A DNA stretch of 64,000 nucleotides from Rhodamnia argentea. Its lineage: Eukaryota > Streptophyta > Magnoliopsida > Myrtales > Myrtaceae. The stretch is from assembly GCF_020921035.1 (NCBI RefSeq), contig NC_063160.1, positions 21,053,595-21,117,594 of the forward strand. The letters are read 5' to 3'. Of the stretch, positions 24,934 through 36,393 are shown one piece after another (the stretch's first letter is position 1; each line of letters begins with the position of its first letter). The position numbers were made by a program, and so were the translations under genes. A model generated the notes under the pieces. It did no database searches. It saw nothing but the letters and a program-made list of their open reading frames with translations, and had not been told where the DNA came from.

Positions 24934-26279
24934 CTAAACATTCATTCTATGCCAACTATAGTCATCCCACATTACACATGCGATATCATCTCTTTTTGCT
25001 GCCCACTCTCTGTTTTCCTCCCTCGCCTCTCTTTGTGTTTGTTGATGCCTTATTTCTTGACTTTGAGATTCAACCTCTACATTAGGTTCTTGCATAAAAG
25101 GATCATTTGGGTCAACTCCCATAATAAAGTTATGTAGAATACAACATTCTAAGACCACATCAACTTGAGTATCAAAGGACCAATAGGGTTCCGCATCCAA
25201 TACACGAAAACGCCTTTTAAGAACACCAAACGCCCTTTCTACCGTAGACCGTAAAGATGAATAACAATGGTTGAACAACTCTTTCTCATTCTCAGGTGAG
25301 CGGTCACTAAACTCCTTTACGTGATATCGAACTCCACGATATGATGAAATAATTCCCGGTTGGATGCCATATCCGGCATCAGCAAGGTAGTATTTACCTA
25401 CCAATTTTATGTAAAGTTTTAACAACATGTTTCAACGAAGTAGGGTAAACATTTTATATAAAACATGAAATATTCTATACTTTCGGGAATTTTCATTCCT
25501 CCAAGCCTTGAAAGTGCATTTGTTAGAATACAAGAGTCATGTGCTATGCCTTCCCAACCAGCTAACACATAAATGAACTTTAAATCAAAAGTAACAGCTA
25601 CAAGAACATTTTGCGTTGTTTTGTCTTTTCGACCACGAAATTTTCCTTGAATTTCTGGGGGAACCGATGCACGGACATGAGTACCATCAAGAGCTCCAAC
25701 ACAATCCTAATGTATTTAAGTAAATTAGTTAATGTAAAAACATATTTTCAAGATGAAGTTCATGATATTGGTCATATTACATACCTTAAAATAGGGATAA
25801 AATCTTCTATTCTTGGATATTGTCGGGGGTGTAGTGCCATCCGGTGGTCTTATAACATGCTTGTGTAGTTTTAGAATTGCTCGTAAGACAATTCTAAAGT
25901 ATCGATGAATAATCTCTATAGACCTATTCAGCCTTGACCCTATTACTTTAAACCTCACATTATGCTCTAAAATATGCCAAAAGACTAGCAATTGCTCTTT
26001 GATTGACACATTTACTGTTTCGTGTAACAAATTATTTGACACAAGAACTCTACACAATTCAAAGAAAACTTGTGGTCTCATACGTATTTGGCTAACACAA
26101 TTAGTATCTCCAGAATGAAAAATACGATTCGTGAATAACTCTCTCTCAAAATCTCTTTCGCCCCGTGGAACTCTAGGTATTTGACTACTTGAAGATTCAT
26201 CCTCCATGACTAACAAACCAACCGCCATTACTAACATTGATGCACCCATTATTGCTCCATTAACATCATTGTTTTCCAT
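24934..26279 (-). CDS. PIF/Harbinger transposase (DDE_Tnp_4 family)
   Basis: Three exons, 25785-26279, 25481-25706 and 24934-25397, join in phase with GT-AG borders to give an uninterrupted frame of 394 residues. The N-terminal region has the helix-turn-helix-like block (CVSQIRMRPQVFFELCRVLV). The catalytic triad is intact: Asp in GALDGTHV (exon 2), Asp in AGWEGIAHDS (exon 2) and Glu in STVERAFGVLKRRFRVL (exon 3). Exon 3 also has KYYLADAGY and the ILHNFI helix. The length is typical for plant PIF transposases. A single-frame reading would call this two separate broken ORFs; the middle exon supplies two of the three catalytic residues. Confidence 0.9.
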
Positions 26280-27731
26280 CTACAATCAATAATAAGAATT
26301 TTCGCTTCTTAATCTCAAAGCCAGTCAAGACATATGTTTTATCTCAAAGATAAACCCAACAACAAACATTCAAATGAAATAAAAAAAAATATATCATCAA
26401 AAAGTGAAAACAAGTGCAGCTTAACTTGTCATTTTAGCAAACATCAGACTTTTCAGGATTTAAGACTCGGTTCCGTTGAGTTTATTAAAGGAACTCTAAA
26501 TGCATATGAACTCATAAGCAGACCCAAATCATCCCAAAGTTGGGTTCCGAAGTTCTTTGATAAAGATGGAACATTACCCTTGAAGGAGTAATCAAAGAGA
26601 GCAAAGGTATGCAGAATCTCCATTCTTGCAACTACTACTTGCAAATTCCAATCACCGGAATATAAGTTCAAATTACACAAATAAACAGAACATTGTTAAC
26701 AAGTCTTACACACGCACCTTCTTTTATTTGTTCTAGGCAGCAAAAACCTATAATAAATTATAATCGATGGTTTTCTTTCCATCTTGACATTTTAACAAAC
26801 ACCTTGCATTCTTTTAACAATATGGATCACATAGTTCAAGGAAACAAATAATGATAACAACGTCTATCTCCTAGGTGAACCAAAACATGAGATGTATAAT
26901 CATGAACCTTCTCTATCAAATTCTACACAATAAACTGTAAAAAGTTCTTTCAATCAAATTCTACACAACGACTAGCTAAACAATATTCCCAAGGATGCCA
27001 AAGAAAGTGCCAATGCTATAAAAGCCCTGTGCAATCGAAATCATAAAACAGACACTAATAAAATTGGAATACTCATCAAACAATGAAGCACCCGCCGAAT
27101 CTGACTCATATTGTTTCATCGAAGCACATGCCGTCGAAAATTTTGAACAAATCAGTAAAAAATTGAGCAAAAAGGTCAAGCGTTAGATATATTACCTTAT
27201 AGCTCTCGTGGTAGGGTAGAATCTCCAATCAAGCTTGATAACTCTAGGATCTACCAAAATTTTAAAACTGATTTCTAAGATTTCGCTTGAAGAAGATGAA
27301 CGGAAACGAGAATCATCAAATTTTTAGAGGTTTTTTTCAAATCAAAGAGGGGAGAGAACCTGGAGCTTTGTTGAGCGTTGTTGAAGAAGAGCCAGTTTCA
27401 ATGATGAGCTTCAATGGCGAAGATGAAGAGTGTCGGTGAAGAAGAGCCGGACCTTCAACGATGAAGAAGGTGAGCGTCGGTGAAGAAGAAGTGAAAAAAG
27501 GAAAATGGAGGAATGAAAGAGTCGTACCTCTGTAGAGAGTGAGAGAGTGGGATTGGGAAAGTGTTTTCACCTTTTTATTTTGGGGAATTCACTTTCCTAA
27601 TCTGCTGAATAAAGTTTTTGTTGATTGAAAAGTGCTTTCCGTTGACCAGATTAATTTTTGCGAACCAAACAGACGAAAATCCGGAAAACACTTTCCCGAA
27701 AAAGGTTTTCTCAAAAACAAACACACCTTTA

Positions 27732-28910
27732 GCATTAGGTACTACAAATCTATAATTTAAATAATTCACGTATGTATTATTTTATATTTTATATTTTCAT
27801 TGATTAAGCTCACTTTTACCACGAATATGCAGAATCATCATGTACAATTCCAAACTTTTAGAATTAGATTATTTTTCCTAATAAAATCTCTCATTTTGTA
27901 TTACTATCCATAGAGTTCGATTTTTATCAAATCAAGCCATATAAAATAAATTAACTACCAAAGTCTATTCTTTCGTTATCTATGACCTACTACGTATTAT
28001 TTACACTCTAGATGCATCACATATTTTGCAAAACTACTAGAATGACCCACCTTTACTTAATTAATATGATTTCCTCCAATTTTACGTAATTGGCCACACT
28101 ACATTGAATTAAGCAATTGCCTCTGAAAATTAACTTAACCAACTATCATGATAAGTTTCCTTAAATCATGAACAGTCCCCAAAACTCTCAGTATTTGTAG
28201 ATTTGTCCTCCCCCGGCAAAATTACAGATTTGCCCCTAGAGCTTCTAAACTCATTTTCTTAACCGATTTTGTTTTCTCTAGTTAATATTAAATAACAACC
28301 TGCTAATTAACACTAAAACTCATTTCATTATCATGTTGACAGCCCACTCTTACGTTTATAAATTTCGAAATTACCCCTAAAATTCTTCAAAATTGACCAA
28401 AATACCTTTTTTTTTTGCTTGGTTTCACCATTTGCATACCTTTGCCATTCAAGATGTAACAAAACCATTAAGTAATCACACAAGCACACCCAAGACAAGT
28501 AAAAAGCTTTAAAATTCATGTCTAACAATCACAAGAAATTAACACACAACTATTGAAACTAAATCACATGTAGAATAAAATATTGCCCGCTAAACAAACA
28601 ACCAATCAACCAAGTAAGAGAGTACCAAGTAGATCATTCTAGCTTAGTTCTTAGGGTTTTCACTTACCTTTGAGCTAATACTCAACAAAGCAAGCTCTTA
28701 ATAACCTTGAACTCAAATAAGTGTTAAAATTAACAACTCTTCTGAAGAAAACAACAAAGATAACTAGAACAAAATAAGGTTCTTGAGTATGCCTTATGAG
28801 ATAATAGATCAAAAGTGAGGGTTTTGAAGTCTTGAAAGAGCCTTGAAGTAGATAAATTTAGAGCTTGAAGAGGGGGAGGTTATGTAGGAAATGAGGAGAA
28901 GAACAACATA
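27732..28910. other. AT-rich repeat-like sequence, no gene recognised
   Basis: It contains LTR-like wording (for example a CCCCCGGCAAAATTACAGAT region near 28.2 kb) but no coding segment or clear element ends. It may be the right-hand continuation of whatever the Harbinger element inserted into. Confidence 0.4.
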
Positions 28911-28911
28911 T

Positions 28912-31190
28912 TGAAAGATGATTTAATTGATATATTATATCATCACGGTGGCTAGTAATCGAGCCGTATCATTCTTGAAGATTCTTTGTCTTGAGGATCT
29001 ATCAAGGACGCAGATTAAGAGAGACAAACGTAACCTTCCTAATGAAGAACTCCATCTATGGAAATCCAGTATCATAATTGTATGGGCGATTTGATCCAAC
29101 GGAGAATACTTTCCTTTGGCATCCCTCAACGGCTACGAGATCTTCTTTTGGGATACGGTCTCGTTTAAATGGGTAGTTTTGGAGAGCGGTCCTCTAGAGG
29201 CCTTGCATTAGATAGTTGGAGGTATAGAAGTATAAAAGACATCTCAAAGTTGGAGAGAAAAGAGGTTGGCGTAAGAGGGAATATGATTCAAAATTTCAAG
29301 ATTGATAGAACTTGAACTTTACATATTCTCCTTGATCTATTCACTGTAATACTTAGAAGTGTACACACGAGTATTAAGCGTTAGATGTGGAGTCCTTCGT
29401 CTCAAGGGAGATTACCAAGTTGTAACCTCTAAAGTGATTAACTAGTGAAATCCAGCCCGATTAGTTGCCGAGTGAAGAAGTGGACGTAAGCTTGAACAAA
29501 GCCAAACCACTATAAATACCCTATGCAGTTTTCCTTTCCCTTACTCGTTTCTGATTATATCTTGTGATTGTAAAGCTGTGCACATTGCCTATTCTGCAAT
29601 CTTACGTGTGTTGATCATCCGAGGATAAGCCTTGAGCTTATTCGATTATAATTCTGCAATTGTTTATTAAAATACTCCGTAAACACCTATTCACCCCCTC
29701 TAGGTGATAATGCTAGACCCAATAATTGGTATCAGAGACCGGTGCTCATATTTTATTGAAGTGTTATTACTTCTGATCTAACGATCTTTATGGCTAGCAA
29801 TTTTTCTCCTCTATGGATTGAAAGTGGAAGCAATAACGACCACCATATTTCGAAAGAAAGGAGTATCGTGATTGCCAGAATAAATTTGAGGCATATATAC
29901 CAGGATCCCCAATTTTGGGATGTTGTTCAAAGAGTTGTGAATCCAACCGCAAGCACTTCAGGCAAGGCAAATGTAGGAGATAATACCAACATTACTCCCA
30001 TCGCCATTCTAACTGCTATCGAGATAGCAAAGAGAGATAATTTAGATACTAAAGCTATTTACTCATTTTATAATGCATTCTCTCCCACTGAATATAAGTG
30101 TATTGCTGATTGTTCCTCGTCAAAAGCGATTTGGAACAAGCAGTGCGTTACTTATGAAGGATCAGACAGAGTCAAGGAGACTAAAGTCAATATCAATACC
30201 ATTCTTGGCGAGTACGAAGCTTTCAAAACGAAGCCCGGTGCGTCAGTGAAGGATATGTTTGATAGATTCACTGAAATAGTGAATGGCCTCAACTATCATG
30301 GGCAGCCTGTTTTTGGACCGATGCGAGTTAACAAACTCCTAAGGGCACTTACGAAGGAATGAGACAATGTGAAAACTTCCATTCAAAAAACTTAGAGGAT
30401 ATCACCTCTATCAATGGACGAATTTATTGGAACTCTTCAGTCTTACAAGGATGAAAGAATCAATGAAGAAACAACGTCGAAAGGTAAGAAATCAATTGCT
30501 TTGAAATCTAACACTCGATTCCGATGCTTCGATTTTGAAAACGAAAACGATAAGGAACTAACACTCATGGTTAAGAGATTCAAAAGCTTGGCTAAGAAAG
30601 GAAGAAATTTCAAAAACAAAAGAGATGTTAGACAAAGTGACCAAAGAAGATTATCCGGAGGCGGAGATGATAACAAAGATGTTACTTACTATGGATGCAA
30701 AAAGAGAGGACACATCAAACCGAACTGCTCTCTATAAAAAAAGAAAAAAAAAGAGATGTGAAATCTAAGAAAGCCTTGAAGGCAGAAACTTGGTACAATA
30801 TAGAATGTGAAAGTGACGAGAAATATGTCAACATCTGTCATGAGGTAACACATCTAAAAATCCCTTATGAGGTATATGATTATATAGATGAATTGTGTTC
30901 GGATTATAAAGCTACTCTTAAAAGGCTTTATGAATTAAAAAGGGAAGTAATCAATTTGAAATAGAAAGATGTCTCTCAAAAGGATAAAATAAGTTTTCTT
31001 GAAAGCAAATTTTCGCAAATTAAGGAAAAATCTAATCTCATTTCTAATGAAAATATGCAGTTGAAATCTAAGAATCAATCCTTAAAGGATGAAAATGTCT
31101 CTTTGAAAAAAGAAAGAAATTTTTTTGAAAAAGAGAATGGTTCTTTGAAAAATGAAATTTCGGATACCAACAAAAGATGGAGGATGAAAA
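28912..31190 (+). mobile_element. Ty1/Copia retrotransposon fragment (LTR, primer-binding site, gag), 3'-truncated
   Basis: The primer-binding site TTGGTATCAGAG lies near 29726 and follows the Copia LTR ending CACCCCCTCTAGGTGATAAT. A TATA-like CTATAAATACC lies about 220 bp before it. The left LTR border is uncertain, and 28912 (TGAAAGATG) is only a guess. Gag follows, then a coiled-coil segment. Pol and the 3' LTR are absent because a GC-rich repeat takes over at about 31190. Confidence 0.75.
29790..31190 (+). pseudogene. Broken Copia gag (UBN2/zinc-knuckle) gene
   Basis: It starts MASNFSPLW and contains UBN2-like blocks (AIWNKQCVTYEGSDRVKETK; MFDRFTEIVNGLNYHG). A TGA at 30360-30362 sits where TGG (Trp) is expected, followed by a short locally frame-shifted stretch before MDEFIGTLQSY. 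A zinc knuckle follows (GCKKRGHIKPNC, with Tyr instead of the first Cys). After another stop come heptad-rich segments (LKSKNQSLKDENVSLKKERN). The frame is lost where GC-rich sequence begins near 31190. Confidence 0.75.
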
Positions 31191-31893
31191 CACAGAAGGC
31201 TGCTTTGGCGAGGGGGTCGCCAGCACCTAGCCGAGGGCTGGTGCGTAGGTGCCCCTCCCCCCACGACCGGAGGTGAGGGGCGGCATGCCCTCACCTCGGT
31301 AGGGAGAGGGCCCTAACCCTCTCCCAGGTCTAGGCAAGGGACGACCGCGGCCCTCGGCCGATCCGGGGAGACGGTGGCCGATCCTCCACCGACCATCACC
31401 TTGGACTAGCTAAGGGTCGCGCCCCCCCGGATCCGGGCAAGGGCCGGCGACCCTCACCCGGATCTAGGAGAGGTTTGAGGCCCTCTCCTTGCTGAGGCGA
31501 GGGCCTGCCGCCCCTCACCTCTCCCCGGCGGGGGTCACCAACCCTCGCCGAAGCGCCAACAACCCCGCCGGCCAGAGCTGCCGTCCCACCGTCGTTGGGG
31601 CGACGGCCACAAGCAAGAGGGCAATCCCCTCTCATCTGTGTTTTTCTTGTTGCTTCTTTTTTTTTCAATTTTTAATTTAATTAAAGTTTATGTTAAAAGT
31701 ATGTTTTGACAAAAATACCTCCGATCGACCAGAATTTTTGGGTGGTCGGACGGCGAGATGAAACCATTATGATCACTTCAGGTCCTTATTTAATATAATA
31801 AAAGTATTTCGGGTATTTATTTAAAATAAGGACCATTTTAGATATTTATTTAAGAAAATAAAAGTACTTGGAATCCTTTTTTGAAAATTTCCC
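31191..31893. repeat. GC-rich dispersed repeat with AT-rich right arm
   Basis: 31191-31640 is strikingly GC-rich in an AT-rich setting, with many GAGGG/CCCTC/GGCGAGGG-type inverted segments able to fold. 31686-31893 is an AT-rich arm ending TTGAAAATTTCCC. That arm matches the right arm of the element at 48834-49397 (TCAGGTCCTTATTTAA-type text). The left arm is missing, so this copy is truncated or was captured at the Copia junction. Confidence 0.65.
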
Positions 31894-31997
31894 TGAATTT
31901 TAACTCTGAGAGTGGTAGCTAATGGGGCTTCCACTGATTTGGGTTCCTTACTTTTGGGCCCAACAGGAAGCTTAAAGATTAGAAGTCCAGGAATTGC

Positions 31998-32003
31998 CAC
32001 GTG
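31998..32003. promoter_or_regulatory. G-box upstream of the S6PDH-like gene
   Basis: CACGTG within GCCACGTGTC, about 243 bp upstream of the start codon at 32246. This form matches ABRE/G-box elements bound by bZIP and bHLH factors. A role is inferred from position only. Confidence 0.5.
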
Positions 32004-32245
32004 TCTCTTCTCCATGTGTGGAATCAAACGAAAATCTAAAAAGGACGAAATGTAAAAAGCGAATATAATAAATTAATTTCAAACCAATGAAAAAAGAAAA
32101 TAATAATATTAATAGTCTAAAGGAAGAAGAACACCAGCAGCTAAATCACATTTCGCTCTCTGAAACTTAAAGAGCTGTGGCATCTCCACTCTTCAGCTGT
32201 GATATCGCAAACCAGAAGCGCGAGAGATTGCGCGTGCTCGCGAGA

Positions 32246-35097
32246 ATGGCGATCACACTCAATAATGGATTCAAGATGCCAGTGATTGGTCTAGGGGTGT
32301 TTCGCATGGAGAAGAAGGAGATAAGGGACCTCATCGTCAACTCCATCAAGATCGGCTACCGCCACTTCGATTGCGCCGGTACGCGCACCAAGTCTTCTTT
32401 AGCTGTCTTCAAATCCTCGTTTTCCTAGGGTTTGGTTGATCTCTCGTCTGGTCGATTTAGTGTTACCGTGTCTGTTTGTTTTGTTCATTATCTGGTGCTG
32501 GTAAGTGTTGAGAAGTGTGAACTAGGAGTTTCTCGGGCCTTCTTTTGGTGAACGTGATTGACACTAGACAATCATCAACGGTTTGAGAGGAACGGTTTTG
32601 GCGCATTTCCTCTTGCTTTTACTGTTCGGAGAGTCTGCTGAGAATGTTAGAGCAAGAAATTACAGGCTCGTTGTCCTAAATGCTTTCGTCGGATAAGTCG
32701 CGAGGATGATAAATCTCTCCCATGCTTATGCTAGTCTCGCGTGCCTTGACATTCAGACAATTTTCTTTCTAACTATGTTGAACTCAGAAACGATTATTGT
32801 TCATTCACGCTATTAGTTCAAAGTAAGTCGCCCGTATTCTAGTAACACTTAGTACATTTTTGAAGTGATGCATTGCAAGCTATATCCTCTGAGATTGTTA
32901 TTTTATAGTATTAAACCAATTCGTGTTGGTGCAGCTGATTACCAGAATGAAGCGGAAGTTGGTGATGCACTTGCTGAAGCGTTGCAGACTGGGCTTGTCA
33001 AGAGGGAGGAACTTTTCATCACCACCAAGGTGGGTTCGGTGATCCTCCCACAATTTTGAATCTATGCCACACCAAGTATTTACTGTATTGTGGAATATCC
33101 TCTCTCGTGCAGCTTTGGAATTCAGATCACGGGCATGTCATAGAGGCCTGTAAGGACAGTCTGAAGAAGTTACGGCTTGATTATTTGGATCTCTACCTCG
33201 TTCACTTCCCAGTAGCAACTAGACACACTGGTGATTCCCATACTCTCATATTGGCATCTGATTCTATTTGTAAACTGTGATCCGATTCCAAACTTTACGA
33301 GCTACTCAATGAGCTGCTGAGCATAACTTCTTATTTTTATCTTTATTTTTTTGGTCAAAAGCATTACATCTTGATTAAAAGGTGTTTGTACGCTCAAAGT
33401 CAAAAGGTGGTAAATTGGTAATGACAATAAAACCGAGTATCCCCACAAGGTGATATCAACTAAGTGTGTGTCCTGGCCTGTCTTTTGATATTGACATGTT
33501 AGTTTCTGTTATGTTCATGTTGCACTGCTCTTGTTAAGAATGGTGGTAGATGTGATTTTGATTGCCAAAAATCATTTTGTCCCATATGCTCCACTCATCA
33601 TTGCTTCACAAAGCTTTAGCTCTTTATCTGTACTCTGCTCATATCAGTACCTCTTCCATTTATTAGAGTCTGAGATTCTGCCAGAGGCATTTTGTTTTTT
33701 ATGCTAAATACCTTGTTTGTAATGTGCATGCATGCAGGAGTTGGCTCAACTGCTAGTGCTCTGGACGATGAGGGGGTGCTGGACATTGACACGACCATAA
33801 CTTTGGAAACAACATGGCGTGCCATGGAAGATCTTGTCTCAGTGGGTTTAGTTCGGAGCATCGGGATCAGGTTTGAGAACTTTTTGGATAGTTTAACATG
33901 TTCTAAGGCACCTCTCACGAAATATTTAGCACTTTTACTTGGAAGGGGAAGCTTCAATGTGACAGTAAAGGAGATTGTAATTCAAGGACTGCCCATATTC
34001 ATTGCGGAATTTTCTTTACATCTAGTAATTGAGAGGTGACCTCCAGCATTAGTTAAACGAAGGATCGTCAATGATAGCATTCCTTCATGGTTTGAAGTCC
34101 ACGGCAAGAGTTTACTGCCGAGAGCATTTTTGGTGATGCTGCCTCTTTGGATTTTTTCATTTTGGACCGGATGTTGGGAGCATAACATTTCCATAGCGAC
34201 TGATATATCTTTTATGGAAGGAGTGTCTTTGGTGAATGGATTGCACTTACTATTTTTTCTCTGGGAAGAAGTGACAACAATAAGACTTCAAATAATGCTA
34301 TATGCTATGCTGGAGGAGCAGGAGCAGTCTAACTGCCTCATAAATCTAGGTTTTCCATTATGTCCATCCTCCTTGGCAATTGAGATTCTTATTTTGAGCA
34401 GTACTATATATGAGAAGTAATAAGTACCAAAGAGGCTGGGAATGTGTTACAATTCTTTTCTCAAATCAGAAATTTTGAATGCCTTGCCCATTTTACGGAC
34501 CTTCTGATTGCTCTGTCTGATTGTATGGAAACTGTGTGCAGCAACTACGACATCTTCCTAACCAGAGATTGCCTGGCCTACTCCAAAGTGAAGCCTGCTG
34601 TTAATCAGATTGAAACCCATCCATATTTCCAACGTGATTCCCTTGTTAAGTTCTGTCAGAAACATGGTATCTGTGTGACTGCACACACTCCCCTCGGGGG
34701 CTCAGTTGCAAATACAGAATGGTTCGGTTCCGAGTCATGCTTGGAAAATCCAGTTCTCAAGGTAATGCTCGTCTATATCATGCAGGCTGATCTTTTATTT
34801 CTTCCTTTTTGTTTCTGCTGCTTTGCTGTATTATGCCAATTCCCCTCAATTCTCTATTGATTCAAGGGTCTGGCTGAAAAGTACAAGAAGACAGTGGCAC
34901 AAGTAGTTCTGAGGTGGGGTATCCAACGCAATACCGTCGTCATACCAAAGAGCTCAAGGGTTGAGAGGTTGGAAGAGAACTTTCAGGTCTTTGATTTCAA
35001 GCTGGCGGAGGAGGACATGGCCCTGATCAAGAGTATCGACCGGGCATATCGGACGAACCAACCTGCGAAGTTTTGGGGCATAAACCTTTATGCTTGA
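32246..35097 (+). CDS. S6PDH: NADP-dependent D-sorbitol-6-phosphate dehydrogenase-like aldo-keto reductase
   Basis: Cytosolic aldo-keto reductase. In Rosaceae the family reduces glucose-6-phosphate to sorbitol-6-phosphate; in other plants the substrate is less certain. Six exons: 32246-32378, 32935-33029, 33113-33230, 33738-33870, 34542-34761 and 34867-35097, all phases consistent, giving 309 aa, the normal length. The catalytic tetrad is complete: Asp42, Tyr47, Lys76 (ELFITTK) and His107 (LYLVHFP). The NADP-binding end contains [20 protein letters not shown]. The protein ends [14 protein letters not shown]. Start choice: [17 protein letters not shown], preceded by GAGA. Intron 4 is about 670 bp. 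No defect was seen. Arabidopsis homologues lie next to BPC4 (At2g21250/At2g21260, from memory). Confidence 0.95.
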
Positions 35098-36347
35098 GTA
35101 TTATGCTTGAGTATGTCCAGAAGCATGGTCCTAAGCAATTGCTTCATATGGAGAATAATAGTGTGGGAGGTGCAATGCATACATGTAGCTTGATGAAACA
35201 CTTGTGTGCCGAGTCTCTTGTCGACTCGCATCTGGCAATGTTCAAGCATGTTGTATCACTTACCTCGACAAAATGTTTGGATTCAATGTTTCGACGGAAA
35301 GTATCGCGACAACTCCTCCATGATTATTTTCGTGAACTTCTCTTGCTACATTTCTGGGGCAAACGAAGTAAAGGCACTCTGCTTCTGTTTAGCTACAATC
35401 TGCAATTTTTTTTTTTTTTTGGTCGAAGCTATAATCTGCATTGACCATATAGAAATGCAAAGAAATTCAAGATGAGATTAACTGGACTCATATTGCCTGT
35501 TGCATTGTACAGTTAAAGAAGTTGCTTGATTGCATTATGGATAAGTGGCACAACAAGTGAAAAGATGATGCAATAGTACAGTTAGGGGGCGGTTATTGAC
35601 TGCAGCGAAAGTCAATCTGCATTAAATCCGAAAGCTTAATTTGATAGACAAGCAGGTCTTGATTTACAATCTCCAGAAGTGTGAGTAGTGAGTACCAACC
35701 AGACCAGACCGGATATAAATCTTGGTAGCAACACAATGTGCACGGAGAGGGGTGTCTATCTGGTGCTGTCATGGCGACACGGCTAGCCCCGAGCTGGCAG
35801 CCGTAGTTTGATAGGCGATAGGCGAAGGCCGGTGACCGACCGACCGGAGGCAGTGGAATTGGCCGTTGAAATGGAAGGAACAATATATTTCTTCCAGAGA
35901 ATGGCGTTAGTTTCGGGTTACTGGCTTACCTGTTGCAAAAGGAATTCATGCTTTTTTAAGCCTTTTCGACTCCTTTCTAAGCTTTAAAAAAGCCTACGAT
36001 GGCAAAGTTGAATCTCATCCTTTTCAAATATAAACTTCTATCTTTTTTTTTTTGGTCGAAATAAATTCTATCTTCTTCTTTATTATAAACTTCTATATAT
36101 TTTTTTTGGTCGAATAAACTTCTATCTTTTTTTTGGACGATAATATTAACTTCTATCTTTTTTTTTTTGGTCGAATATTAACTTCTAAATAGTTATTTAT
36201 TCATAAAGCACCCTGAATTCATGAAATAAATTTAGGGTGAGAGTTGTTTTTTTGGGGGGGGGGAGGGGGGTGTGGGGAGAGTCCAAACGACGCCGTAGGA
36301 AGGTAGGATCTCAGATGTACGGGCATTCCCCAACTTCTGCCCCATCG
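35098..36347. other. S6PDH 3' flank and intergenic region with poly-T insert scars
   Basis: No gene was recognised. It contains the poly(T)-GGTCGA insert at 35391-35440 and the serial one at 36027-36189, described separately, plus a G-rich run near 36255-36270. Confidence 0.6.
36027..36189. repeat. Serial poly(T)-GGTCG blocks separated by ATAAACTTCTAT
   Basis: Four blocks of T(8-12) followed by GGTCG or GGACG alternate with near-identical copies of ATAAACTTCTAT/ATTAACTTCTAT. The pattern is best read as repeated insertion, or insertion plus tandem duplication, at one site. Confidence 0.85.
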
Positions 36348-36392
<45 letters not shown>

Positions 36393-36393
36393 G
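36348..36393 (+). promoter_or_regulatory. Putative BPC gene core promoter: (CT)n followed by a TATA-like box
   Basis: A (CT)n tract of about 40 bp runs directly into TATATAG (36387-36393). Transcription would then begin about 30 bp downstream, giving a 5' leader for the BPC gene with at least one long intron before the ATG at 38663. (CT/GA)n is the known binding target of BPC proteins. Confidence 0.5.

Larger units (their letters stand above)
22646..27728 (-). mobile_element. Structurally intact PIF/Harbinger DNA transposon
   Basis: Terminal inverted repeats are visible: left GGGTGTGTTTGTTTCAAG, and right, read inward, AGGTGTGTTTGTTTTTGAG. Each end is flanked by TTA (22643-22645 and 27729-27731), the expected 3-bp target-site duplication for PIF/Harbinger. 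The element is about 5.08 kb and carries both typical genes on the minus strand: a DDE transposase (24934-26279) and a Myb/SANT-like protein (23545-24722). Subterminal regions are rich in GAAAATG/TTTTCC motifs. Both coding frames are open across predicted introns, so this may be an autonomous copy. Confidence 0.92.

Noticed and set aside
31396-31668. Minus-strand ORF in the GC-rich segment
   Set aside because: Low-complexity Gly/Arg/Pro translation of a foldable GC-rich repeat; no domain.
33345-33375. T(7)GGTC in S6PDH intron 4 as another micro-insert
   Set aside because: Only a 5-bp possible flank repeat (ATCTT) was seen, too short to separate from chance.
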